Shown here piece after piece: positions 32,806 to 44,858 of a stretch of DNA of 64,000 nt. Within the stretch, counting starts at the first letter, position 1. Every line of letters starts with the position of its first letter. The position numbers and the translations under genes were made by a program. Source of the stretch: Acheta domesticus (lineage: Eukaryota; Arthropoda; Insecta; Orthoptera; Gryllidae); NCBI GenBank assembly GCA_031308135.1, contig JAHLJT010008756.1, positions 68,504,172-68,568,171 of the forward strand, written 5' to 3'. The notes under the pieces were generated by a model that saw only the letters and a list, made by a program, of their open reading frames with translations, was not told the origin of the DNA and did not search any database.

Positions 32806-33150
32806 AGAATAATAGACACGAGCAAGCTTGGAAACAACATTACCACAATCTCACAATTTGCTGAGCTCGTAAATCTAAAACAAACACTAATTTCACATTC
32901 TAGAAATTTAAAATAGGTACTGGCACAGCATAAAATTAGAGTCCATTCATATACACAGCCACCTAGAAAAACAGAACAAGAATTGTCTCAACAAACAGAT
33001 CTCTGAATTCTCATCACCTGTGCTAAAATTAGCCCAATCTTAACACCCCTAACTCCACCCTCCTTCACCCGTGGCCCCTCACGCCACAACCAGCCACCTG
33101 CCCGCCGTAACATTAAAATTGAATTATACAAAAAACTATCAAAAGAAATT
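32806..33150 (-). other. 3' flank of IR-D
   Basis: C-rich on the plus strand near 33040-33110, with no counterpart elsewhere in the window. The 3' untranslated region of IR-D must begin here, but I see no clear polyadenylation signal close to the stop codon. Confidence 0.4.
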
Positions 33151-34554
33151 TCACGAACAAAGTAATTTTCTCATTCTGTAAAACTTCAGCAACACAAGTT
33201 CCATCGCAAAGATCACAATAGCTATGCCCCAGGCAGTCCCTATAACTTCGAAAGAACCGCTTAGTTGCTCCATGGTCAGCGAATGAGGGTAGGTCAAAAA
33301 GACATTTTCAGGAACAGTAACTCCATTGACATCCATGTGATGGCGATTCAATCGAGACCAATGATCGAACAAACCACCTTCTGTAGCCAACAATGCCACC
33401 TTCTTTAAAACAAAAGACAAGGTGGAATTTTTATGAAATAGGAAGCTTAGGTGACCGGGTGTTAAGATGCAGTCGCCGACAATGTGCAGTGTTCGATCAC
33501 CATTGCCCATCAGTTCTTTATAATGAGCTACAATATCAAAGTCTTTCATACTGTAAAATATACTTTCTTTTCCGTCCTTCGCCATTCTATGAAATGTATT
33601 AAGTACGAGCCCATAATTTCGTAATTTAATTTTACTTATCAATTCGTTTAATGCACCGTTTTCATTTGAATTTAAAAGAACCGATTTGAGGGGTTTTGCA
33701 ATGTACACCGTTTCGACGATACGAGCCGCCTCCTGCAACGTTGCAGGATCTTTGTGTCGCGGTGGATTTGCGAGCAGCCCCAACAGCTGGCCAGAGTACG
33801 CGTTGCTCACCACCACAGCAAACAGCAGAAGAGCGGTAAACGCTACCCTTTGCGCATTTGTTTGCATCATTCGCGCACATGAACTACACAGCACCACTTG
33901 AATTGCATTTAATAATGCTAGTGACACACTGCCACTTGACCAATTTTTGATGTCTCTGACCTGCACCAGGTAAAGTTCGTTCACCACATACCAAGTTCCT
34001 ACCAAAGCAATAAAGGACAGCAACAAAGCGACCCATGTAGCAGATTGATACGGCGAGAGGAGAACCCTTCCAAAAGAGAAATATGGAGCTCGTTTCACCA
34101 CCAAACACAAGGGACTTGCAGTCACAGTTGCTGTGAAATCCAACATTTTCAGTCTCTCAGGAGTTAAATATATCGGAGTCACAGAGATTTCAACCTCACT
34201 TGAAAGTAGCATTTTTATCAGAATTCCGTAACTGGCTACAGGCTTCTTGTGAATAATGATCCCTGTCTTCTGTTTCAGAGTTTGCACAAAGTTAAAAATG
34301 GGTCCGCCGTGGATTGTATTTCCTTCTCGATCCTTCCACGAATATTCCGGCATATTGTCCACAAAGGCCATGGTGAAATTATGTCCTCTGAAACCATCTA
34401 TCGTTGGAAGTGAATGTGTGGATGTTTCATGTCTTCTTTGTTCGGATTTATTTGGAAAATGAGGCATCAGGTCCAAGCAGTTCGCCAGAACCCGGCCATT
34501 CCGAAGTATTATCAGAATCGTCAAACACAATTCTTCCATGTGATATCGTACCAT
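33151..34554 (-). CDS. Divergent ionotropic receptor IR-D, intact, 467 aa
   Basis: Predicted chemosensory ligand-gated cation channel subunit of the insect divergent IR type. Order of parts: hydrophobic N-terminus (about 8-25), S1 half of the ligand-binding domain (about 53-165), M1 (about 171-191, ATWVALLLSFIALVGTWYVV), pore region (about 206-226), M3 (about 237-261, with VVVSNAYSGQLLGLL where iGluRs have the SYTANLAAF gate), S2 half (about 262-430) and M4 (about 439-457). In S1 the T-x-x-R pair (T131, R134) corresponds to the amino-acid-binding Thr/Arg of iGluRs; the remaining ligand residues are not assignable by eye. There is no large amino-terminal domain and the protein is shorter than typical 550-650-residue IRs. 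The frame is uninterrupted, so the gene seems intronless. The start is supported by the identical MVRYH start of IR-A. Confidence 0.9.
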   Translation of the reverse strand: MVRYHMEELCLTILIILRNGRVLANCLDLMPHFPNKSEQRRHETSTHSLPTIDGFRGHNFTMAFVDNMPEYSWKDREGNTIHGGPIFNFVQTLKQKTGIIIHKKPVASYGILIKMLLSSEVEISVTPIYLTPERLKMLDFTATVTASPLCLVVKRAPYFSFGRVLLSPYQSATWVALLLSFIALVGTWYVVNELYLVQVRDIKNWSSGSVSLALLNAIQVVLCSSCARMMQTNAQRVAFTALLLFAVVVSNAYSGQLLGLLANPPRHKDPATLQEAARIVETVYIAKPLKSVLLNSNENGALNELISKIKLRNYGLVLNTFHRMAKDGKESIFYSMKDFDIVAHYKELMGNGDRTLHIVGDCILTPGHLSFLFHKNSTLSFVLKKVALLATEGGLFDHWSRLNRHHMDVNGVTVPENVFLTYPHSLTMEQLSGSFEVIGTAWGIAIVIFAMELVLLKFYRMRKLLCS

Positions 34555-34865
34555 GATTACTGGATATTCCTATTGCGTAATGCCGGAGACCGTACAGCTG
34601 TACACGCTAACCTATTTGAAGCTGTTAGTTTGTTGTGTTTAGTTCTGGTAGGAAAATCTAAAAAGCTTATTTCTCATAGTCTCCTCAGTCCAGTAAAAGG
34701 TTGACGACTTTATTGCGTGTAATACTAGTAATTCAAAAACTTGTCATTTTCATACGAAATGTTGTGTAAATATTGTAGAACATGCGTGCTTAATGAAATG
34801 GCCTCGACAGAGACATTCTACCCATAGTACGGACGTTCTACCCATAGCACGGACAATTTCGAACT
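34555..34865 (-). other. 5' flank of IR-D
   Basis: It aligns with 202-570 (IR-A) and more loosely with the 180 bp upstream of IR-E. It probably contains promoter and 5' UTR. No TATA box is obvious. Confidence 0.55.
34704..34721 (-). promoter_or_regulatory. Conserved 18-bp upstream motif of IR-D
   Basis: The coding-strand sequence TACACGCAATAAAGTCGT is identical to the copies upstream of IR-A and IR-E, and lies 149 bp before the start codon. Confidence 0.45.
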
Positions 34866-36093
34866 AGTTTGTTACTTTCCCATACAATGTAATAGTTCCC
34901 GTACGGAGTAACTTACCTAGGATAGGGAAAGTTATGTAATGCTTCGCGAGAAAATGGCGAATTTTAGCAGAAAAAAGTCGTTGCCGGATCCTGATAACGA
35001 AAAAGAAGATAAAACCAGTTGCTAGATTAAGAAAAAAACCTAACACGCTGTGTAACCAGAATCACATTTTTGTTTGTTCTTGATACCCAAAAACCAGTTG
35101 AAAGGAAAACTTGCTTCTTTCCATCTGTCGTGCGTTTGTGGACACTACTAGGGCCTAAACCATACGTAGAATTTTTTTAAATTAAAGAAACCGTTGTCGA
35201 TGTGGCTCGAGTCGAAGCTTTGACATTTTGAAAAAGATTCTATGAAATGTTGTGGTACTTAACTTGAAGTTCCCCGGACATTTTCAAATTTTTTTCAGAA
35301 ACGGATCCAAATTTTACTTTAAATTAATTTTAAGAATAGAGTAAAATACACTTTTTATGATGGCAGAGGTTTCATTTTTCACTATTACTGTCGATTTTTG
35401 AAAATTGCAAAAGGTAGAGTTTTTTTGGCTTCTTTCAACAACTATAAGCCAAAAGATAAACATTTTTCTTCAAATAAAATTTGTTCTCGATAGTAAGTTA
35501 TATTATTATGATCATGCACTTTGTTTTTGAATATTATGGTACATTTTACGCAACATTGCGTGCAATTTGTGCAATTTAGAAAATTACAAAAACAAGATTT
35601 GATCAAAAATGGCTCCAAATTTTCTCTTTAAACTTTTGGTAAGGATAGTGCCTAATTTACTCTATGAGATGTCATAAACTTCATACTACTCGAATCTTTG
35701 TTGTTTCAAAACTTACAAAATTGTAATTTTTTGATTTGTCTCTCACGTCGTTATTATTTACTTTAGCGACGATTTGTTCACATTATTATAATTATGAGTA
35801 CATGTGCATTAAATAATGTAATTAAGTTACGATTTTTCGTACTGAAATATTTTTATATTTCTACACTACTTTACTCATGTGCTGTGTAGCCGAAAAAAGT
35901 TTTGGTTTACACCTTAATTAATAACCGACGTATAACAGCACTAAATATTGATCATTCCTATCAAGGTAATTTACGTCGATTTGTAAAACTTAGAAAAAAA
36001 TTAAATTTACATTGATAAAGTCTAGTTTAACAAATATATAATACATAAAAATATGAAAATTACCCTGAAAAATAAACAAAAATAAGTTTTAGA
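34866..36093 (+). repeat. Truncated TIR/(GTCY)n-family copy beside IR-D
   Basis: It corresponds to 571-1475: GTTACTTTCCCATACAATGT, then AAGTTATGTAATGCTTCGCG, then the GGCCTAAACCATACGTAG block and internal modules to about 35860. The remaining 230 bp before the next repeat are AT-rich and unassigned. Confidence 0.65.
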
Positions 36094-37505
36094 GGAAATT
36101 AACGCCTCTATTTCATTTGGTACAAATGGTACTATGAGAAAGAAAACATATGGAAATGAAGTAATTTATTAATGTCTATTAAATATGTTAATATGTATTA
36201 GAGTTATTAATGCGTATTAGAATATCCTTTATTCCAAATCTCAGGAAATTAACAGGATAATATTGAAAACTTTTCGTTTGACGTCGGAAAAGAAACGTGT
36301 ATTTGAACCTTCTTTAGAACTCTTTGACCGCTTTCTGGAAATCTGATCAGAACTGATGAATTAGAATTTCGAAAATACTTTTTTCCAAGTCTCTATTTTC
36401 CAAAAAAATAACATGAAAATACTGAATAATTTCCGTGATTGACACGGGCAAGAAAAGTGTATTGGAACTTTCTTTAGAAGTCTTTGACCGCTACCTGGTA
36501 TTCTGGTCACAACTGATGGAATGGAATTTTGAAAACTTTTTCTCCTACTTTTTAAAAATAATGAACACAAAATTACTGTATAATTGATGTTTGACGTCGG
36601 ACGTGAAAAGCATATCCGAACTTTCTTTACATTCTTTACAACTTTTTCTTCGCTACCGAGAACCGTGGTCAGATTTGGAGAAATATAAGTTTGTAAATTT
36701 TTTGTAGAAAATGAAAGTTTTTTTAAAAATAATTTTGTGTTTTTTGACTTTTTTGTTTTAATTTTTTGGGGAACTATAGAACTCTTTGACCGCAATAAGG
36801 TCTTTTTTTAAAAAATGTTGATGATTCCGTCTTTTGGTCGCAGCCCATGTTTGGTTTTGAATTTAATATTTTGCGATCATTTTTAAAATTTTGCAGAACT
36901 TTTTTCGAAATTTTTCGTAAACTGTAGAACTCTTTGTTCGCTACTCAGAGCTTTCAATTTTTTTTTGTTTTTCAAAATTCAGCCCGCCAACTTCACATAC
37001 CTAGTACATTGGGAGCGGGCGACTTGTATTGGTCACCGAATTTCACAAAAAAACAATGATTTTTTCAAAAAATTCTACATGACCTTATTTGAAGATGTTT
37101 TGATGAACACATTTCAGTTTTAAAAAATATATAATAATTGTAGTTGCAGAAAGACGCCCAAAAAATTAAGTTTTCTCAATTTTCGAAAAATCACGGTTTT
37201 TAACAAACATGAGACCTGCACCATTTTCTTAAATGTCCTTCAGACTACCCAACAACAAAATTTAATGAAAATCGATGGAGCTACTTTTTTAGAAATTTTG
37301 AAAATGACCCGGGGGCTTCTTGTAAATTACCTATCAAAATTAAAATATCGGTTTTAAATTCACGAGGCCGTGACATCAGCCGTATCGATTGAGGATTATG
37401 AATTTCGGAGGAAATTAGTTGAACGGTTTATCTCCTAGAGTTGTTCACAAACTGACAGGCGAACAGACGTTTTGCCGTCAATCGCTTTTTCAGTATCAGG
37501 GACCC
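36094..37505 (+). repeat. Second copy of the ~155-160-bp tandem-unit family
   Basis: Paralogue of 9151-10500. Units begin near 36260, 36423 and 36577. The 3' part (about 37385-37500) is a reversed (GTCY)n end: CAAACTGACAGGCGAACAGA followed by CGTTTTGCCGTCAATCG. That links this family to the variant at 27405. Confidence 0.6.
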
Positions 37506-37508
37506 ACG

Positions 37509-37587
37509 GACCATGTGTCGTCGTTGGTGTAACGGTTAGCGTGACAAACTTTTATACCCAAGTTGGCGGGTTCAAACGCGATCGAAG
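37509..37587 (+). repeat. tRNA-like sequence
   Basis: TTGGTGTAACGGTTAGCGTG resembles a box A/D-arm and GGCGGGTTCAAACGC resembles a box B/T-arm. It directly precedes the CTAAAGCTAGCAGCGCCCAC repeat, so it may be the head of that repeat. Confidence 0.5.
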
Positions 37588-38083
37588 ACAGCCATCTAAA
37601 GCTAGCAGCGCCCACAAACCAATCTCAACCAAACCTATCCAAAATTGTACGCTTATTTTAGGCTAATTAAATGCTCTATTCCCGAATTTTAGGCTCCTCT
37701 GGATTTCCGAAAATCGTGGGCGGTGCTATCTTTAGAGTAAAGATAGCAGCGCCCACCCAGAATCAATCTCAAGATAAATTGTAAAATCTGAAGCCCATCC
37801 CAAAAGTTAAGAATAATTTTAGGCTCTTGGAAAAAAATTATCCCCGCCTTCAAATTCCAAAAATCAGGGTTGTACAAAGCAAAACAATTAACATTGGTTC
37901 TTACGGGTGAATAAACACCAAAATCTAAAAACCTTAGGAAAAATCTGAAACCCCTTCCAAAAGTTCAGAATAATTTTAGGCTCTTGGAAAAAAATTATCC
38001 CCGCCTTCAAATTCCAAAAATCAGGGCTCTACAAAGCGAAACAATTAACATTGGTTCTTACGGGCGAATAAACACCACTCACA
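37588..38083 (+). repeat. Left arm of the inverted repeat bounding the satellite block
   Basis: The reverse complement is found at 43196-43634. Both arms contain two tandem units of about 110 bp (AATAATTTTAGGCTCTTGG, then ATCCCCGCCTTCAAATTCC, then GTTCTTACGGG). Small ORFs here are not conserved. Confidence 0.75.
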
Positions 38084-38695
38084 ATGAAAGAACTCACTAT
38101 GAAGAAAAAATTATATTTGAAGGAAAAATCTCCATCTGCAATTTTGTAGTTGGAGGAAGACGTTGAATAAAATTCAAAATTTTCCAATTTTCGAAAATTT
38201 AGAGTTAACTGTGAACATCGTACCTATGTCACCTTAATAACTGCATTTTACTCTGTTCTTACAAGAAATTTAAAGAAAAATTTGGAGCCGTTTTTGAGAA
38301 AAGTTAAAAAACGTCCGGGGAGCTTCATGTAAAGTACCCCAAAATTTTATAGAATCTTTTTCCAAATCTCAAAGCTTTCACTCAAACCAGATCGTGCGGG
38401 GAATATCCATTTTGGAAGAAATCGTACGTATGGTTTTGGTGCTAGCAGTGTTGACGGACGGACGGGGACGGACAGATGGACGTTTTTCTTTCAGTTGGTT
38501 TTTGGGAATCAAGGACCAACAAAAAACGGGTTCTGGCTACACCACATGTTAAGGGATTTTTTTCTTAATTTAGCAACTGGATTGATCCACTTTTTCGTCA
38601 TCACGACCAGGCAACTAATTTTTGCTGGCGAAAATTCGCCATTTTCCCCGTAGCATTATATAACTTTCCCTATACTACGTATATTACTCTGTATT
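38084..38695 (-). repeat. Reversed 5' half of the TIR/(GTCY)n family
   Basis: Reading leftward from about 38690: AGGGAAAGTTATATAATGCT, the AGTGGATCAATCCAGTTGCT block, the (GTCY)n tract (about 38455-38485) and internal modules. It is truncated at both ends. Confidence 0.6.
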
Positions 38696-39280
38696 TAAGT
38701 AGCGTTTATTGTCGACAGAACAATTTTTATACATGGTGGTAGTTTTGCACTACATAGCATGCATATATTGGATGGTTGGAGAGTTGAAGATTGCTTTGAC
38801 CTTCCTTGCGTTATTTATAATAGTCTGAGGATTTTCCTCTCTTGCGTAACTGACGCACCTCTTTTGTATTATTTACACTATCATTACTTCAACAACCTAC
38901 ATCTAATTACAATTACTTCATAGGCGACTCTGTTGCGTTCTTATTGCTTTTATCTTAGCGAACTTCTCTTATCTTGAAATGACCTAACACTAAGCACAGG
39001 TGTCACTGTCACGTCCTTGTGCACTGATTACTATTTACACTATTTACATTTTAACTGCTCCATCACTGCACTATCTTCTTTGACAGGGTGTAGGGGCATC
39101 GAAGGGCTCCGGGTGGTGGCGCGGGAGTCTTCAGGTGCGAATTGGCCCCCGCCAGACGATCGGGCATCGGCCGAGGCGGCCCCCGCCGGGCACCGCTTTA
39201 TTTATTTTCACACACGGCGGTACTCGGCAGGGACCAGGTCTGGGCGATGTGCTTGTAATAGCAGGCGCCACTACGTCGGT
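38696..39280 (-). repeat. Possible LTR or other retroelement fragment
   Basis: On the minus strand the segment is GC-rich at its start (about 39080-39250) and ends in TTGTTCTGTCGACAATAAAC near 38705, which resembles a polyadenylation region of an LTR. No coding domain is present and the family is not recognised. Confidence 0.3.
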
Positions 39281-40200
39281 AAAGCTAGCACCCCCCACTT
39301 TCTCAAAACTCAAAAATTCTTGCGCCATAGTTTTGGGCTAATTTCAGCCCCCTTCCAAAAATTTTGGCTACCTCCCATCACTCCCAAATTACGATTTCAA
39401 ATTTTGGCCAGTAAAGCTAGCACCCCCACTTACTTAAAATTCAAATTTTTTGCACGGTCAAAACAAGTGAATTTTGGGCTTCTGGGGGCCACTTTTCAAA
39501 ATTTCGAAACTCACCCCTAAATACAAAAACAAAAATCAAAACCACCCTTCATTCTCAAATTTCAAAAATTCTTCCGCCATACGTTTAGGCGAATTTTGGG
39601 CTCCTCAATGACACCAAGAACATTATTTTTAGTACCCCACAACATCCCGAAATTAAGGTTTCAAAAACAGGGGTGGTAAAGCTAACACCCCCACTTCCTC
39701 AAAACTCAATTTTTTTACGGTCAAAGCAAGTGAATTTTGGGCTTCTCGGGGCCACTTTTCAAAATTTCGAAACACACCCCTAAATACGAAAACAAAAAAT
39801 CAAAACCACCCCTAATTCTCAAATTTCAAAATTTCTCCAACCATACGTTTGGGATACTTTTGGGCTCTTCAGTGACACCAGAAACATTAATTTTGGTACC
39901 CTACAATCTCCGAAATTAAGGTTAAAAATTGTGGGTTGTTAATTTAACACCCACCCGTACTGAAAATTCGAAAATATTTGTGTGGTCGTAAACATGCGAA
40001 ATTTTTGTTCCTTTTCAAAATTTCGACACTCACCCCTACGTACGATAACAAATATTTAAAACCATCCCAATAGCAACTCAACTGAAAAAATCTTGGGCCA
40101 AAATTTTGGGTCCTTTAGTGTCATCAAAAACGCCCCGAAATCAACTTAGCAAAAACGAGGATGGAGAAGCTAGAATCTCACTATCTCAAAACTAGGAAAT
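39281..40200 (+). repeat. Satellite-like array, ~262-bp period
   Basis: Units begin with GTAAAGCTAGCACCCCCACT or a variant at about 39281 (short unit), 39411, 39675, 39937 and 40172. They share AAGTGAATTTTGGGCTTCT, ACTTTTCAAAATTTCGAAAC, CACCCCTAAATAC, TTTGGGCTC and CCGAAATTAAGGTT. The unit start resembles CTAAAGCTAGCAGCGCCCAC of the flanking inverted repeat. Confidence 0.8.
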
Positions 40201-40589
40201 CCGGAAAAACTTCACGTATATTCTGGGAGAATTATACCGTACACGTGTATTTCCAACATTAAAAAAGAAAAAAATGTATTTGTTGAGAGTTTTACCATTT
40301 ATTCCGACAGGATCAATATCAAGCATTAAAATAATTACTTTGATTCATTCCTCTGTAAACATCCAATATGGACTTGTTAAATATTTCATACAAGAAAAAT
40401 TCTCGCCAGTGACGAATTAAAAGATAAAATAGTTATTTAACTGTACATCTACAATTCTAAAATCACAATCAATAATAGAGAAATCCAAAAATGGGAAAAG
40501 AATAATGCCTAGTATAAAAGGCAAACTATTTTTTCTCAATCTTTCATTCGTCAAGAAAAAAAGAAAACAAACTTAACTAACAAATGTAA
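40201..40589. other. No feature recognised
   Basis: AT-rich spacer between the two satellite arrays. Confidence 0.4.
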
Positions 40590-43195
40590 ATATGGAATTT
40601 ACTAACAATTGAACACATACCAGCAAATAAGATGCAATCTTGAAATAATTTCGGCATTGTCATGTTTTTCATGAAAAAGAAAAGCAAAGTAAAAAAACTG
40701 CCCGAAATACTTGCCGAACTCAAATATTTGTTGTTGTTTTTTTTCAAAACTAAACTACAGGTATTTCGCTTCAAGCAATCCAATGTTCTACAAATAACAT
40801 GCACATTATGGGAAAAAATCGCGACACGCATATCATTTTGGGGTAGATGCATTCTTATTGAAAAGAATTCAATATTAATCAAAACACCCTATTTTCCTGC
40901 AAAATTCAATCTTTGTGTTGTTATAAAACCTAAACTACAAGGATTTCGTTCCTGGCAATTTAATGTCATATACAACACACAATAGGGAATACGGCTATAC
41001 TCTCTAATAATTTTGGACTACTCACTTTGTTTTAAAATGATTGGAAAATTAGTGTGAAAACTATTATATAAATTTTGATCATATTTTGGTTTATCACTAA
41101 ATAAACTCTAAAATACTGTACTAATTCAAAAGAGGAATTTATTTAGAATTGCTCATACATTGGCCATCAATATGTCAACTTCAAATAATTTTGGACTAGA
41201 TTCGTTCTTATTGAAAATGAAAGGAATATTAATCAAAACAGTCCCAACTTTTTTCCGATATTCAATATTTGCGTTACCTTAACTACAGGTATTTCACGTT
41301 TGATAATATCATTTTCAAACACATGATAAGGAATATGGCTGTACTCAGAAAAAAATTTAGGCTCCTCTCTTTGTTTATCAAAAAATGGAAAATTCTCGTG
41401 AAAACTACAATATACTTCTTGACCAATTTCTCATTCCTCACAAAATAAACTCCAAAATACTTTACTCATTCAAAAAGAGAATTTATTTACATTTGCACAT
41501 ACATTGCTTCTCAATTTGCTAATCGCAAAAAAATTCGGACTAGACACGTTGTTATTGAAAAATAAAGGAATAATAATCAATAGAATAACTTTTGTTTTTG
41601 CTATCCAATATTTGCGATCTTATAAAACCTGAACTACAAGGATTTCGTTCCTGGCAATAAAGCGCCATATACAACACATGATTGGGAATACGGCTATACT
41701 CATGAATCATTTTGAACTTCGCGGTTTCTTCTCCAAGAAAAGAAAAATTCGCGTGAGAACTACAATATACATTTGACCACGTTTCCACTTCTGAAAAAGT
41801 AAACCCCAAAATTCTGTACCAATTCAAATAAAGAATTTATTAACAATTGCACATAAATTAGCTAATAATATTCAAATCTTCAATAATCTGGGCTATATTA
41901 GTTCGTGTTAAAAAAGGGATATTAGTCAAAACTAGTCCATATTTTTTTCCGATATTCAATATTTCCGTTCTTATAAAACCAGAAGTACTGGGATATGGCT
42001 CATGGCAGTGGCGTGTGACATACAACACGTATTAAGGAATACGGTTATACCCACAAATAATTTTGGGCTTCACTTTCTTTACCAAAAAGTGGAAAATTCT
42101 CGTGAGAAATACAGTATAACTTTTAACTAATTTTTCATTCCTCACAAAATTATTTCTGAAATACTTTAATAATTCAAATGAGGAACTGATTCACAATTGC
42201 TCATGCATTACCTATCAACATACCAATTTCAAATAAATTTGGGCTAGCACCGTTCTTATTGGAAAAAATTGGAATATTCATCAAAACACACCCAATTTTT
42301 TTCGATATTCAATATTTGAGTTTTTATAACACCTGAACTACAAGGATTTAGCATCCGAAGATTAAACGTCGCACATAGTATAAGCAATACGGTTACACTC
42401 ACAAATAATTTTGGGCTTTTCTCTTTCTTTTACAAAAATGGAAAATTCTCGTGAGAACTACAACATACCTTTCGATTAATTCATCATTCCTCACAAAATA
42501 ATCTCTGAAATACTTTACTAATTCAAATGAGAATTTTATTAACAATTACCCATACATTACCTATTAATATGTGAACTTTAAATAATTTTGGGCTAGCACC
42601 GTTCTGATTGAAAAAAAAACAATATTAATCAAAACACGCCCACTCTTTTCAATATTCAATATTTCCACTTCTTCCGTTCTTATAACACCCGAACTACAAC
42701 GACTTAGTTTCTGAAAATTCAACGTCATATTCCACACAATATAGGAAATAGTATTGTACCCAAAAATAATTTTGGGCTTCTCTCTTTCTTTTCCAAAAAA
42801 TGGGAAATTCTCGTGAAAACTACAACATACCTTTCGATTAATTTTTCATTTCTCACAAAATAATCTCTGAACTACTTTACTAATTAAAATGGGGAATATA
42901 TTAGCAATTGCTCATATATTACATATCAATATACCAATCTCAAATAATTTTGGGATAGCATCGTTCTGATTGAAAAAAAGAATATTAATCAAAACACACC
43001 CACTTTTTTCGATATTCAATATTTGAGTTCTTATAACATCTGAACTACAACGACTTAGTTTCTGAAAATTCAACGTCATATTCCACACATATAGGAAATA
43101 GTATTATACCGAAAAATAATTTTGGGCTTCTCTCTTTCCTTTCCAAAAAATGGAAAATTCCCGTTAGGACTACAACATACCTTATTCACCAGTAA
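40590..43195 (+). repeat. Satellite-like array, ~350-bp period, about seven units
   Basis: GAACTACAAGGATTTCG or a variant recurs near 40930, 41282, 41630, 41982, 42332, 42690 and 43042. Each is followed by ACACA.TA.GGAATACGG, AATAATTTTGGGCTTCTC, GGAAAATTCTCGTGA, TCATTCCTCACAAAATAA and ATTAATCAAAACAC. Unit-to-unit divergence is substantial except between the last two units, which are very similar. Confidence 0.85.
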
Positions 43196-43634
43196 GAACC
43201 AATGATAATTGTTTCGCTTTCTACAGCCCTGATTTTTTGAATTTGAAGGCGGGGATAATTTTTTTCCAAGAGCCTAAAATTATTCTTAACTTTTGGGAGG
43301 GGTTTCAGATTTTTCCTAAGGTTTTTTGATTTTGGTGTTTATTCACCCGTAAGAACCAATGTTAACTGTTTGGCTTTGTACAGCCCTGATTTTTGGAATT
43401 TGAAGGCGGGGATAATTTTTTTCCAAGAGCCTAAAATTATTCTTAACTTTTGGGATGGGTTTCAGAATTTACAATTTATCTTGAGATTGATTCTGGGTGG
43501 GCGGAAATCCAGAGATTTTCGGAAATCCAGAGGAGCCTAAAATTCGGGAATAGAGCATTTAATTAGCCTAAAATTTTGGATATGGTTTGGTTGAGTTTGG
43601 TTCCTGGGCGCTGCTAACTTTAGATGACTACCGA
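43196..43634 (-). repeat. Right arm of the inverted repeat bounding the satellite block
   Basis: Inverted copy of 37588-38083. It ends near TAACTTTAGATGACTACCG. Confidence 0.75.
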
Positions 43635-44858
43635 AGACGCGGATTAAAAAAGTTCGAACAAATCCTTCATACGCCTTCTTTCAGAGAGGAAGTGTAGCCG
43701 GCTGTTCCATGTTAGAAGATTTACTGCATGTAGAAGATCCTCAAGCCCCTAAGCTGAGTTCAAGTCGCCTGTTTCGTCGCCCAAGTAATACCTTCTTTCT
43801 CCGCTAGTTAGTGAAAGGAGCACAGCGAAATTTAGGTAATCAGACTGCCCATATAGACCCATCAGAATAGGCCCATGGCTTGAGTCTACTCACGTAAAAT
43901 AAGACATTAATAAAATACAATGCAATACAAAACATGTATTCTGGCTACACGTATTAGAGGATTTTTTTTTCAAATTTAGCACATGGATTTATCTACTTTT
44001 TCGTTGCCAGGACCCTTTACATAAGAGTTTGTGTGTCGAAAATTCCTCGTTTTTTCGCGCAGCATTACATAAATTTCTTCATGAACTGGTGTTTAAGCGA
44101 TACTGTGCATTCAAAATTTCAAGCTTTTTTCCACAAAAAATTTTGAAATTTTCGAAAAGCTTAGTTAGAAGTCAATTCAAGCACAGTAACTCACAAATAA
44201 AATGGTGTTTAGAATTGGTTAGAAATGTGCATATTAACGGTGTGAGAGATACCCCAGAATGAACTTTACGTCATATTAAATAGTTGAATTAGTATTATTC
44301 ATCCGAAAAATTTGAAGAAATAATTTGGAGCCGTTTATGAGAAAATGGCTTTTGAGCGTTTCTGAAAATGAAGAATTTTTAACTACTTTCCACAGAAAAC
44401 GAATGAGGTTTTGAGAAACATATGACATTATTTAAAGCACATGTAAATATAATAATGTGAATAAATTGCCGTTAGTGTAAATATTAACGACATAAGAGCC
44501 AAGTCAGAAAATACATTTTTGTAATGTTTGAAAAAACAAAAGAATAGAGCAAAGTGATGCTTATATCATCTTCTAGCGTACATTTAGTACCATTCTACTT
44601 AAAGTTTAAAGAATTTTTTTGTTTTTGTAATTTTTTAAAATTGCAAATATTCCATTCAACATTGCGCGAACACTACTAATTTTTTTTTAATTTACATTAA
44701 CTTATTGAAAGAACTCACAATGGAGAACAAATTTTATTTGAAGGGAAAATCTCTATCTTCAATTTTGTAGTTTAGGAACACACCGAAAAATTTTCAAGCT
44801 TTTGCAATTTTCGAAAATTCAGAGTTAATCGTGAAAATTGGAGCTTTCGCACCTTTAA
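43635..44858 (+). repeat. Duplicated repeat block, paralogue of 10420-12640
   Basis: It resumes the segmental duplication after the satellite block: GCCGGCTGTTCCATGTTAG and CGCCTGTTTCGTCGCCCAAG, then reversed TIR-family internal modules. The 970-bp insertion of copy 1 is absent near 44515. The block ends at the TTAA target of the piggyBac element. Confidence 0.65.

Noticed and set aside
39017..39520. 167-codon ORF
   Set aside because: It runs from unassigned GC-rich DNA into the 262-bp satellite, so it crosses a repeat boundary and cannot be an ancestral gene.
37588..43634. CRISPR-like array
   Set aside because: The repeats are 262 and 350 bp long, diverged and contiguous without spacers; the context is eukaryotic.
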